Part shown: in pieces, positions 8,581-17,516 of the stretch
Position numbering within the stretch: position 1 is the first letter of the stretch
How the letters are laid out: every line of letters begins with the position of its first letter
Source: COE1 sp910588595
Lineage (GTDB): Bacteria; Bacillota; Clostridia; Lachnospirales; Lachnospiraceae
Reading direction: 5' to 3'
Assembly: GCA_948957135.1 (NCBI GenBank)
Contig: CARDBT010000006.1
Coordinates: 1-64,000, forward strand
Length of the DNA stretch: 64,000 bases
Notes under the pieces: generated by a model
What the model was told of the DNA's origin: nothing
The model's input: the letters and a program-made list of their open reading frames with translations, nothing else
The model's database searches: none
Made by a program: the position numbers and the translations under genes

Positions 8581-11500
8581 ATGGGAAAGATGATGAGAGG
8601 GCTCTTAAAACAGTGGAATGAGAGTAGGAAAAATAACAGTGGAATGACCTTTGTGGAGGTGATCTGTGCAGTTGCCATATTTGCACTGGTTTCGTCGACC
8701 ATCGGTGGGATAATCGTTTTCAGTGCCCGCTCCTATCAAAGGGGCATTTCAGAAACCACGGTACAGCAGGAAGCACAGTTTGCTGCAAACAATATCGGTA
8801 ATATTGTTAAGGATGCATGCAGTGTTCTGTATGGGGAATCCAATCAACAATTCATACAGAATGGCGAGGATTTGGTGACGAATGAAGACGGTACTGCAAG
8901 AGTACAGTTGGATGGGCAGACAGAGCTGTCCATCATTACAAATAAAGAGATGCAGTATTCTATAATGTATGTGGAGGATGCAAAAACACTGTTGTATCAG
9001 GAGATTGACCGGAAGAATCCGGCTGTGTCAGGCAATGTTCAGCTTATGGCGCAAAATATCACCGCTTTTGAGGCAGATACAAGTGATTTTAAGAAGACGA
9101 GAACGATAAAATTGACGATAACTGTGGAGGATGAAAACACTGGAAGAGCGATTCCGATGGAATATACGATGACTTCGAGGAACGAGGTTGCAGCAAATAT
9201 GACGTTTGAGTCAACTTCGAACGATCCAGTCATCATTTTCCTGGAATCCGATGTTATATTGGTTCCGGGGGAGACATACAGTATTCCGATCGTGGTGGTT
9301 GGCAAGCTGTCACAGGGTTTGGAGAATGGCAGCAGCACATCAAATGTCGATGTGGGGACGATCACAACAGAGTATGTGGATGTGACTGTCCCCAGAGATA
9401 CAACAGCAGAAGAGGGATATGTCCAGATTCAGACAAAAGACAGGGCAGAGGATGGGACGACGCCCAAGGCTGTCAACGGAACAAACATCAAGATCCGAAG
9501 AGTGCGTGATATTCAATTGACTTATGCGATCAATTCCCAGGATGCTGCGGACGGTAATTATGAGTCAAATGGTGCAGAGTATATTTTTTATGCAAATGTA
9601 GACGGATCACATCTGGCAAAGAGTCCTGGTTCGTCGTGGGACAGCGGCTACAAGCGGGCACAGGCAGTGTACTGGAAATATAAGATTGAAGTCGGCGGCA
9701 CAGCTTATGAATATGAGCACGATGCACTGGGAGATCACTATTTTCAATATACGGGTGATACGAGAAATGAGGTTTCTTCTGCTAAGGCAGATATGGAACA
9801 GTATATTATGTTTGTGAAGAGTGAGGAGGATGTGGACAGACCGCTGCTCAGGGTAAAACTTATGCAGGATATGGCAAGTGATTTTGTCCTCACAGTGACA
9901 GCGACATCAAAACATGCGCTTGGAAAAGATATTGCCGGAAATAATTTGAACAAGGCTGGTTCAAGATATCCCGATGATGCAGCACTCACGGAAGGTGTCT
10001 GTGTCATTCAGCCGCGGGCGACAAAGCTTCAAATAGATGCAAACGATCTGATATTGGAACCCAATGAGGATGGACGCATATCAATTGATGTGAAGGGCGG
10101 AAGCACAGATTTGGATTGCTATCTCTATGAATGTACAAATGCTTATGGTGACACCCCCGCCCTGGATGCAGAAGGAGAACCAGTTCCAAGTGCCAAAGTC
10201 CTCGTAGCGAGAAATAACACTGATGATGACAATGCCGCCGATGCAGCTTACTATGGTCAGACGACTTATGCAAAGTATATAAGCAGTACAAATGAGATAA
10301 AGATCCATATCGGCAATAATGAGGTGGGTAATTTTTATCGGTGGTTTAGGGTTGGTATAGTACCTGCTGGCAAAGATCCGGGTGATCCAGATAATCCCCA
10401 GAATGGTGCCGTGTTTGTGAGAGTGCGGGTAAGACGCGTCGAGTATCTGAAGATGAGTTACAGAACACCAGTAAGCACAAAAGCAGAAGATCATCCGGAT
10501 ATTCCTCCGCTTAGAAAAGGTGCGACCTACCTGTTCAAGGTCGATGTGCAGAGATGGAACCTGAAAAAGGAAAGTGCGCTGGAGAATGATATGACCCAAT
10601 ATATTTCACCATATGCATTGGAGATACATTGGGAGTTTAAGAAGGGCGGAAATATCAGTATGCAGGGAAAGTACGTATGTACTGACTTGGATACACGAAT
10701 TGATAAAAACGGTCAGGTAACAACGTCAAATGATCCCTCGAAGATCGTTGCGGGTTCATACCAGAATGAGTATTTGAAGATAAGGAGCCTGCAGAAGACC
10801 GATGACGGTCCAAGTATTGTTGTTGAATTGTTACAGGATTTTCCGGGAGATGCAGAATTTACAATCTATGCGACGGCGCTTCACCCATTGGGAACATATG
10901 ACTATAATGGAATTCATTATGAGAACAGAACGGGACAAAAGTATGATGACGTTTCGGGGCGGGTTTCGCTCAACAGTATATTTGATGAGCCGACAGATAT
11001 TGTGGCAGATCCGACACAGGGTATGTCTGTGGCAGACCATCGATATGAACTGCGTGTGCCGATCGAGATTAAGTCAACTATTGGGGCATTGGATGGTCAG
11101 ATCGTCGGGAACCAGCAGGCAGGAACCAAATTTTTGTCTGATATGACAATAGTACCATCAAAAGAAGGAACGGCTTATGTATATCTTGCGATCGATCCTG
11201 CGGAAGTAGGTGGAGGTAAGGGTACATATAAGATGGCAAACAGCAATGAGGAGATTTCGTATGACTGTGCCAACGGTGATATGCTCCTGATATTGAATGC
11301 AAGGGCCATTGGAGTAAATGAAGTACATAAAAGTATCGGACAGGTAGAGATACCCATTCATCTGCGCCGGGTTGAGGAAGTTCAGATAAGCAAAAAAAGC
11401 AGTTCAGGTTCCCAACTTGTATTAAATGGGAATGTGACAAAGGGGTGTGGAGAGAACTGGTCAACATATTTTAACAAACAGAATGCAGAGTGGGATTCGA

Positions 11501-12837
11501 CGGGGACCAATGGCTTTGTAGGTTATAAGACACCGTATAGTTACAAATGGGAGTTGTCCTATGATGATGGCAAGACATGGATACCATTAGACCAAAACAG
11601 TGCACAGTACAAGAATGACAGCTATGTCAACAATTATATTGACAGTATTCAGATTGCAAATCCGACAGACAGCAATGCAGCAACAGAGGGGACGCTTACG
11701 CTGAACTTAAAGAAGACTCTTGAGAACGGTGTCCAGATTAAGATGACATCCCTTCACTCGATCGGTGAAAACCGTGGAGGCCAGCCTTATGACAAAGAGG
11801 TATTTGATATCTACAAGGTCAGCGGTTTCATTGTGGCAGATGGATTTCAGAGAGCGGATGACTGGGATTTTGCCTCGAATAATAAGTATACAACAAATGA
11901 TTCAGATATTCCTGCCATGAGAGCGTACTTTACAGATACTATTTATAATTCAATACAGCGTACATTTTTCCGTTATAAGGAGGAGGGAACAGATTGGAAT
12001 GTTTCTAATCAACAGTTTCGGATAATGGATAGCGATGGTGAGCGGGCGGCATTTTTAGCGGGAAATTACGGATCACGGTTATTTCTTCCGGATAGAGCCT
12101 ATGAACTTGAAATTGTGAATGTGGTATATGGTACTGGACCGCAAGGACAGAAGGTCATATACTGGCCACAGGATGCGAGTCTCCTTGAATCAGGGAAAGG
12201 ATGGAAGGAAGCAGGCTATCAATTGTGGGATGGGACATGGGGATATAATGGAACAAAAACATATCAGGAAGTATATGACATAGTGAAGAATACTCCTCAA
12301 AATCCGCATAATTATCTGATACCAAAGACAAAGGTTTTCTTTGACCAGGTGGAAAATCAGTGGGGTAATTATGAGACGATTGATGGCAAGGTTAAGACAG
12401 TAGGAAGCAGTTCCAGCCCTAAGCAGTTAAACAATGATATTACTAACCAGAATTATGATAAGCACTTTATGGTTAAGGTATCACCAACATCATTTAATAT
12501 AGACAAGACACAGCAGCATTTTACAGCAAAGATTGATAGATGGGAAAACAACAATTGGGTTTCTATGCTCGAACTGAATCAGAATTCTTCTATGAATGAG
12601 GGAATGTACAAATGGTTTTTGCAGGTAAGTGTTCCCAGACTTGATATATACCATATTCATGCAGATGCTAGTGGTAAATACAGGATACGTACTACTGTAA
12701 CAGGAATGACATGGACGAGTATAACAGGGGGATTGTTCGATAATGGTTTTGGCAGATATCAACAATATGTGGTAGATAATATTGATATGTTTGATATGTC
12801 TGATGAGTCAGGGGTTATGTATATCCAACTGAATTAA
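8581..12837 (+). CDS. Giant pseudopilin-like surface protein (1418 aa)
   Basis: The protein begins like a type IV prepilin: basic leader, Gly21, then MTFVEVICAVAIFALVSS with Glu26 at +5 and a single helix. A ~180-residue pseudopilin-like region resembles the GspJ/PilW position. It is followed by more than 1100 residues of extracellular-looking, Asp/Asn/Thr-rich sequence of no recognised family. Several segments look repetitive in character: blocks ending RIRRVRDIQLTY, VRVRRVEYLKMSY and LRRVEEVQISKK each precede a similar YKWxxxxDxGxTW-like or WExxx stretch, suggesting tandem beta-domains. The ATG at 8581 has AAAGGAG 7 bp upstream; a TTG at 8548 would precede that ribosome site and is rejected. 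It is the last gene of the operon. Confidence 0.75.
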   Translation: MGKMMRGLLKQWNESRKNNSGMTFVEVICAVAIFALVSSTIGGIIVFSARSYQRGISETTVQQEAQFAANNIGNIVKDACSVLYGESNQQFIQNGEDLVTNEDGTARVQLDGQTELSIITNKEMQYSIMYVEDAKTLLYQEIDRKNPAVSGNVQLMAQNITAFEADTSDFKKTRTIKLTITVEDENTGRAIPMEYTMTSRNEVAANMTFESTSNDPVIIFLESDVILVPGETYSIPIVVVGKLSQGLENGSSTSNVDVGTITTEYVDVTVPRDTTAEEGYVQIQTKDRAEDGTTPKAVNGTNIKIRRVRDIQLTYAINSQDAADGNYESNGAEYIFYANVDGSHLAKSPGSSWDSGYKRAQAVYWKYKIEVGGTAYEYEHDALGDHYFQYTGDTRNEVSSAKADMEQYIMFVKSEEDVDRPLLRVKLMQDMASDFVLTVTATSKHALGKDIAGNNLNKAGSRYPDDAALTEGVCVIQPRATKLQIDANDLILEPNEDGRISIDVKGGSTDLDCYLYECTNAYGDTPALDAEGEPVPSAKVLVARNNTDDDNAADAAYYGQTTYAKYISSTNEIKIHIGNNEVGNFYRWFRVGIVPAGKDPGDPDNPQNGAVFVRVRVRRVEYLKMSYRTPVSTKAEDHPDIPPLRKGATYLFKVDVQRWNLKKESALENDMTQYISPYALEIHWEFKKGGNISMQGKYVCTDLDTRIDKNGQVTTSNDPSKIVAGSYQNEYLKIRSLQKTDDGPSIVVELLQDFPGDAEFTIYATALHPLGTYDYNGIHYENRTGQKYDDVSGRVSLNSIFDEPTDIVADPTQGMSVADHRYELRVPIEIKSTIGALDGQIVGNQQAGTKFLSDMTIVPSKEGTAYVYLAIDPAEVGGGKGTYKMANSNEEISYDCANGDMLLILNARAIGVNEVHKSIGQVEIPIHLRRVEEVQISKKSSSGSQLVLNGNVTKGCGENWSTYFNKQNAEWDSTGTNGFVGYKTPYSYKWELSYDDGKTWIPLDQNSAQYKNDSYVNNYIDSIQIANPTDSNAATEGTLTLNLKKTLENGVQIKMTSLHSIGENRGGQPYDKEVFDIYKVSGFIVADGFQRADDWDFASNNKYTTNDSDIPAMRAYFTDTIYNSIQRTFFRYKEEGTDWNVSNQQFRIMDSDGERAAFLAGNYGSRLFLPDRAYELEIVNVVYGTGPQGQKVIYWPQDASLLESGKGWKEAGYQLWDGTWGYNGTKTYQEVYDIVKNTPQNPHNYLIPKTKVFFDQVENQWGNYETIDGKVKTVGSSSSPKQLNNDITNQNYDKHFMVKVSPTSFNIDKTQQHFTAKIDRWENNNWVSMLELNQNSSMNEGMYKWFLQVSVPRLDIYHIHADASGKYRIRTTVTGMTWTSITGGLFDNGFGRYQQYVVDNIDMFDMSDESGVMYIQLN

Positions 12838-12849
12838 GTGAAGCAAAAA

Positions 12850-12876
12850 GAGGTCTGCTTAGCGGACTTCTTTTTT
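12850..12876 (+). terminator. Rho-independent terminator of the pilus operon
   Basis: A 9-bp stem GAGGTCTGC / GCGGACTTC with loop TTA is followed by six T, 12 bp after the stop of the giant pseudopilin gene. Confidence 0.85.
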
Positions 12877-12948
12877 GTTGTTAGGAGCTTTAGCATAGCC
12901 TCTTTGAAAAGACCAATTACTATATTTTCATTCGTATGAATGGGATAT

Positions 12949-13665
12949 TTATTTCCTTTTTTCTGCCCCGATACCGCGGTCTCCTCGTCTTCGCTGTTCT
13001 GGATGTTTTTTGCGTATTTTTTGCAGGCGGGCAGAGGAATGTTTTAGGATTACCTTGTCGTCTGCTGACTGCATCTGTTTACGCTCTGCCTTAGAATCAT
13101 TGGACGAAAGGCGCATTAAATAATGAATCCCCTCCGTCTCCAGAAAGTCAATAAATTCTAAAGAAGGATAACCTCAATCAAAAACTGCGAGAACCGGCTG
13201 CCTGGTTTCCATTGCCCTTAAATGTTTTAAATTTCGTTTTGCCAGCTCGTTTTCACTGGCGGATATATGTTCTGTTTCAATGTCCAGATAAAAATGGTTT
13301 AAAATATCATACATTCCACTTACCAGTGCCCGTATCTGGTCTGTTTTGGAATGCTGGTTGCCGCTGTTTCCAAACATTTCCCTATTTTCCTTTGAATTCG
13401 GAACTTCTGCCTTGCTTCCGCCAATTGCGACCAGCAGATACCCGTTCCATAGTTTCGGTTCATCAGAATGATAAAAATCCATAAGATAGTTACGGTTCAG
13501 ATATGGAAAGATCTCTGGATTCAAACGTTTTCTCTGTTGTAAATAACCTTGTATGGACAACTGCATCGACAAGTCTCCTTTTTCTTTAAAATAGTGTCTG
13601 AGTTCAAATGCTGTAGTAAGACCTTTTTTAGAAAGACAGCATAGCAGCATGTCTTTTAAAGGCAT
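12949..13665 (-). pseudogene. Degenerate IS4-family transposase fragment
   Basis: The reverse frame starting at 13665 (MPLKDMLLCCL, followed by FELRHYF) reads like the N-terminal half of an IS4-family DDE transposase. Two lesions hit catalytic motifs. The expected AIDGSK-type first Asp is AIGGSK. The second motif VFDRGYPS is interrupted by TGA, probably from CGA (Arg); the same frame continues as GYPSLEFIDFL past the stop to 12949. The conserved N-terminal leader is missing because an in-frame stop lies about 25 codons before the ATG, and the C-terminal third is absent. No terminal repeats could be assigned. The element is dead. Confidence 0.75.
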
Positions 13666-13895
13666 TTTCCGCTTTCTTGAAAAGAAAGGAACCTGTTGAC
13701 AGATTCCTTTAGATTTTTCTTAAGTTTATGATGTTAGGCTTAGCCGGTGGTACTGATTTAGAAAAGTAAACGGTGGATAGCTGCATTGTACTTGCATATT
13801 AAATGATTGGATTAACCGTCCAATGAAATATTTCTGAATGTGAGGTATGCTGTTAGTGAGTTGGAAAGCAAAGAATTAGTCCTTAAAAATCGACG

Positions 13896-13923
13896 TTGAA
13901 AAATACGAAGGGTATGATATACT
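13896..13923 (+). promoter_or_regulatory. Possible extended -10 promoter
   Basis: TTGAAA (13896-13901), then 16 bp, then TATACT (13918-13923) with TG one base before it. The -10 sits directly against the ribosome site AAAGGAG of the next gene, so the true -10 may instead be TATGAT at 13913-13918. Confidence 0.35.
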
Positions 13924-13938
13924 GAAAGGAGAAGCAAT

Positions 13939-14832
13939 ATGGAAGATACAAACATACAATGGCATCTGGGGATAAGACCCGCTCTGGACCTGGAACTTTT
14001 GGACGAGAGGGAAAACCTGTCATATTTCCGGGATTATAGTCTGAACAGGCAGGCATTGGAGATAGATCTGCTGATTATCAAGAAACAAGGGAGTCAGCAG
14101 GTTGCAAATGAGATCGGCAGGCTGTTTAGAAAATATAATATAATCGAGTACAAATCTCCATTAGGACAGCTGGATATAGATACATTCTATAAAGTGGGTG
14201 CATATGCGAGTTTGTATAAGGCATATGGACATACTGTTAATGAGCGTAAGGCAAATGAAATCACAGTGTCTATTATTAGGAAAGCCAAACCAGTCAAACT
14301 TTTCCGGTATTTCGAGGAGCAGGGAACATCTGTTGATACTCCATATAATGGGATATATTATATAATGGATGAAGTTTTGTTTCCGACACAGATCATTGTC
14401 ACAAGGGAGTTAGTTTCGGAAGAGCACATATGGTTGACGGCATTGTCGGACGGGATACAGAAACAACAGCTAAAAGCGTTGTTAAAGAAAAAAGAGTCTT
14501 TTGATACAAAATTTGACAGAGAACTTGCAGATGCAGTACTGGAAGTGGCAATAAAGGCAAACTGGCAGGCGGCACAGGAATTGAGAGGAGATGATAGTAT
14601 GTGTCAGGCATTAATGGAACTCATGGAACCAGAAATCAATAAGATTATGGAGACTGTTAAGGAGGAAACCAGGCAACAGGTCACAGAGCAAGTTACCCAA
14701 CAAGTCACGCAGCAGGGGATCAAAAATGCGATTACAGCATTAAAAGCCTCAGGGCATACAAATGATGCCATCAAGACGTTTCTTATGATGGCTTATGGTA
14801 TTACGCAGAATGAGGCGGACGGGTATTTATAG
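13939..14832 (+). CDS. PD-(D/E)XK nuclease-like (Rpn-type) protein
   Basis: A 297-residue protein. Residues ~45-80 show a PD-(D/E)XK-like core: EIDLLIIKK (acidic strand), then NEIGRLFRKYNIIEYKSP with the E-x-K pair. This layout is common in Rpn/putative-transposase-type nucleases that are abundant in Lachnospiraceae. The C-terminal third is helical, with a Gln-rich repeat (QQVTEQVTQQVTQQ) before a final TNDAIKTFL segment. Its biochemical role is not established. AAAGGAGAAG precedes the ATG. It sits alone beside the dead IS4 element, consistent with an accessory locus. Confidence 0.6.
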   Translation: MEDTNIQWHLGIRPALDLELLDERENLSYFRDYSLNRQALEIDLLIIKKQGSQQVANEIGRLFRKYNIIEYKSPLGQLDIDTFYKVGAYASLYKAYGHTVNERKANEITVSIIRKAKPVKLFRYFEEQGTSVDTPYNGIYYIMDEVLFPTQIIVTRELVSEEHIWLTALSDGIQKQQLKALLKKKESFDTKFDRELADAVLEVAIKANWQAAQELRGDDSMCQALMELMEPEINKIMETVKEETRQQVTEQVTQQVTQQGIKNAITALKASGHTNDAIKTFLMMAYGITQNEADGYL

Positions 14833-14883
14833 AGAAACAGCAGATATTTTCTGTTAGCCTTTCATATTTGAGGAGCTGAGGAT

Positions 14884-15930
14884 ATGGACACAAATAAAGA
14901 CAATTTTAGCAGAAGAGGATTTGACATATTGGCGCTCGGAGAGATCTTACTCCGATTGTCACCACCGGTGAACGAGAGACTGACCAGAGGTGATGCGTTT
15001 CAGAAACAGGCTGGAGGCGCTGAGCTCAACGTCGTATCGGGCATGTCGCTGCTAGGCTTGAGAACAGGGATCATCTCAAGGGTTCCCGCAAATGACCTGG
15101 GCAGATATATACAGAATCGTGTGCGTTTCTGCGGAGTCAGCGATGATTATCTGGTATATGACAAGTCGAAGGACGCAAGACTGGGCATATATTATTATGA
15201 ATACGGCGCACATCCAAGAAAGCCAAATGTTGTCTATGACAGAAAGAATACAGCGTTTACCGAGATATCGATTGATGATTTTCCGGATGAGATGTTTACA
15301 TCAGCGCGCTGTTTCCACACGACAGGAATAACGCTTGCGCTCGGGCAAAAGACAAGGAAAACTGCGATCGAAATGATCAAGCGCTTTAAAGAAAGTGGAA
15401 CATTGATATCATTCGATGTCAACTTCCGGGGAAATCTGTGGACGGGTGACGAGGCGAGGGAGTGTATTGAGCAGATCCTTCCGTATGTAGATGTTTTCTT
15501 TTGCTCGGAGGACACAGCCAGATTGACTTTCAAAAAGGAAGGAACCGTGCAGGATATGATGCGCAGTTTCACGAAGGATTACAATATCAGTGTGGTGGCA
15601 TCCACACAGCGCACAGTGCATTCGCCAAAGATCCATTCTTTTGGATCCTGCATTTATGACGCGATCAACGATTGCTATGTGCAGGAGCCCGCATATGAGA
15701 ATATTGATGTGGTTGATCGTATCGGGAGCGGTGACGCGTATATATCGGGTGCGCTGTATGGACTGCTCGCACACAATATGGATTGCACGAGAGCGATGGA
15801 GTATGGAAATGCCACTGCAGCAGTCAAGAATACGATTCCGGGCGACTTGCCTTCATCAGATCTGAAGGAAATCGACGAAATCATTAAGAATCATCATTCT
15901 ACAGGACCGCAGCTGGAGATGAATCGGTAA
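14884..15930 (+). CDS. PfkB-family sugar kinase (2-keto-3-deoxygluconate kinase-like)
   Basis: A 348-residue ribokinase/PfkB fold enzyme. The N-terminal segment LALGEILLRLSPP and the AGGAELNVVSGMSLLG block match KdgK-type kinases. The C-terminal signature is DRIGSGDAYISGAL, with the catalytic Asp in GSGDA. KdgK phosphorylates 2-keto-3-deoxy-D-gluconate with ATP in hexuronate catabolism, and a mannonate/tagaturonate-type reductase lies at 36.2 kb, but the two are not linked. Fructokinase or another PfkB specificity remains possible. TGAGGAGCTGAGGAT precedes the ATG; the gene is flanked by its own gaps and is probably monocistronic. Confidence 0.75.
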   Translation: MDTNKDNFSRRGFDILALGEILLRLSPPVNERLTRGDAFQKQAGGAELNVVSGMSLLGLRTGIISRVPANDLGRYIQNRVRFCGVSDDYLVYDKSKDARLGIYYYEYGAHPRKPNVVYDRKNTAFTEISIDDFPDEMFTSARCFHTTGITLALGQKTRKTAIEMIKRFKESGTLISFDVNFRGNLWTGDEARECIEQILPYVDVFFCSEDTARLTFKKEGTVQDMMRSFTKDYNISVVASTQRTVHSPKIHSFGSCIYDAINDCYVQEPAYENIDVVDRIGSGDAYISGALYGLLAHNMDCTRAMEYGNATAAVKNTIPGDLPSSDLKEIDEIIKNHHSTGPQLEMNR

Positions 15931-16167
15931 TGGGAAATGAAATAGTGTGGAGTTTTTGGCGGAAAGCGGTATTTTCTGCCGATGAAGTACAGGTTGTCAA
16001 TGATGGTTTCCATGCGTGAGATATAGGACAAAGCAGGGTTTGATATCAAGAAGTGCATGGATTTTGACAGACGCCTGTTTCGGATGGGTGTCAACTAGAT
16101 GAACAGCGTTTTCTGGTCGGGTTATCCGTTTGTAGACGGAGGCGAGATGATCTGGAATATTGTCAGT
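15931..16167. other. Intergenic stretch, no gene seen
   Basis: About 240 bp after the kinase stop with no coding signal I can support; short frames here lack ribosome sites and family resemblance. Confidence 0.5.
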
Positions 16168-16220
16168 GTGCGGTCAGGCAGAGGGAAATTGGATCTCCTT
16201 CTGCCTGATTGCACATTTTT
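16168..16220 (+). terminator. Strong rho-independent terminator
   Basis: An ~18-bp stem (16168-16185 with 16197-16214, two or three G-U pairs) is followed by a T-run at 16216-16220. It separates the kinase unit from the galactan unit. Confidence 0.85.
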
Positions 16221-16290
16221 GCGTGGTTGTTTGTATAAAAGTGCCAAAAATAAAACCTGATTTTTCACACATGGGTCGCGTACATGCATA

Positions 16291-16319
16291 TTGACTTATG
16301 GAGCCTTCCTTGTTATGAT
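16291..16319 (+). promoter_or_regulatory. Promoter of the galactan operon
   Basis: TTGACT (16291-16296), 17 bp spacing, TATGAT (16314-16319) with TGT before it (extended -10). The predicted start point near 16326 is just before the palindromic operator. Confidence 0.75.
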
Positions 16320-16328
16320 AAAAGCAGA

Positions 16329-16346
16329 TGCGCAAACGGTTGCGCA
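16329..16346 (+). promoter_or_regulatory. LacI-family operator
   Basis: TGCGCAAACGGTTGCGCA is an 18-bp near-perfect palindrome with one mismatch, of the central-CG type typical for LacI/GalR proteins. It covers the predicted transcription start, a position expected for repression. A LacI-family regulator is encoded 2.7 kb downstream in the same cluster. Confidence 0.75.
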
Positions 16347-16382
16347 AACACGGCAAAAAAGGTAGTTTTAAGGAGAAGGATT

Positions 16383-17501
16383 ATGCTAAATTATATCAAG
16401 GGAATGGATATCTCATCACTGGACGAAGTCGAGAAGCTTGGGGCGAAGTTTTATGACCACGGGCAGGAGGGCGGATTGATTCAAATACTAAAAAACTATG
16501 GTACTAATTATATCCGGTTAAGGATTTGGAATGATCCGAAATCCCCCGACGGAAAGCCGTACGGTGCGGGTAACACGGACTATGAGACGACACTTCGTAT
16601 GGCAAAACGTGTGAAGGAAGCAGGGCTTGGTTTTCTGCTTGATTTTCACTACAGTGATTTCTGGGCGGATCCCGGCAAGCAGCGCAAGCCAAAGGCGTGG
16701 GCGGACTACGATGCAGATCAGTTAGAGCAGGCAGTGTATGACTTTACGAAGGAAATCATGAATGATTTCGTGAAGGAAGGTGTAGTTCCCGATATGGTAC
16801 AGGTCGGAAATGAGCTGTCAAACGGACTGCTCTGGCCGGAGGGACAGGTTCCCTGTTACAGCAATATCGCACGCTTTGTCAGTGCAGGTATCAGGGCTGT
16901 GAAGGAGACTTGTTCGACTGCAAAGGTCATGATCCATCTTGACAACGGCGGGAACAATGCGCTGTACAGAGAGTGGTTTGACCAGTATATCAATGTTAAC
17001 AACGGTGAGGATTTTGATGTCATCGGGCTATCGTATTATCCGTTCTGGCATGGTACGCTTGACGATCTGTCTCATAACATGAACGATATCGCGGTCCGCT
17101 ACGGAAAGGAGCTTGTCATCGCGGAGGTTTCGATGGGGCATACCACAGAGGATTACATTGATTATGAAAAACTGGCGCCGGAGAACAGAAAAGGTATGGC
17201 GACAAGACCTGCGCTGTGCGAAAAAGTACCATTCCCGATGACCAAAGAGGGGCAGTGCGATTTTATGAAAGCATTTTTTGAGGTACTTGAGAAAGTTCCG
17301 GAGAATAAGGGCAGAGGCTTTTTCTACTGGGAGGCAGGGTGGCTTCCGGTTGAGGGGAGCGGCTGGGCGACAGATGAGGCACTCGCATATATCAAGGAGT
17401 CAGGACCGGGCGGAAACGAGTGGGCAAATCAGGCATTGTTTGACTATGACGGAAATGCGCTTCCGGCGTTGGAAGTTATCAGGGATTATCAACCGAAATA
17501 A
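16383..17501 (+). CDS. Intracellular arabinogalactan endo-beta-1,4-galactanase (GH53)
   Basis: A 372-residue glycoside hydrolase family 53 enzyme that cuts beta-1,4-galactan or galacto-oligosaccharides. The expected acid/base is Glu144 in VQVGNELSNG, and the nucleophile is Glu248 in ELVIAEVSMG, at the ends of the family beta-strands 4 and 7. LRIWNDP and LLDFHYSDFWADPGKQ are family hallmarks. There is no signal peptide, so it probably acts on imported oligosaccharides. ATG 16383 follows TTTTAAGGAGAAGG; the frame is open upstream, but those codons overlap the promoter and operator. It is the first gene of the galactan unit, 15 bp from galT. Confidence 0.92.
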   Translation: MLNYIKGMDISSLDEVEKLGAKFYDHGQEGGLIQILKNYGTNYIRLRIWNDPKSPDGKPYGAGNTDYETTLRMAKRVKEAGLGFLLDFHYSDFWADPGKQRKPKAWADYDADQLEQAVYDFTKEIMNDFVKEGVVPDMVQVGNELSNGLLWPEGQVPCYSNIARFVSAGIRAVKETCSTAKVMIHLDNGGNNALYREWFDQYINVNNGEDFDVIGLSYYPFWHGTLDDLSHNMNDIAVRYGKELVIAEVSMGHTTEDYIDYEKLAPENRKGMATRPALCEKVPFPMTKEGQCDFMKAFFEVLEKVPENKGRGFFYWEAGWLPVEGSGWATDEALAYIKESGPGGNEWANQALFDYDGNALPALEVIRDYQPK

Positions 17502-17516
17502 AAAGGGGGTATCACA

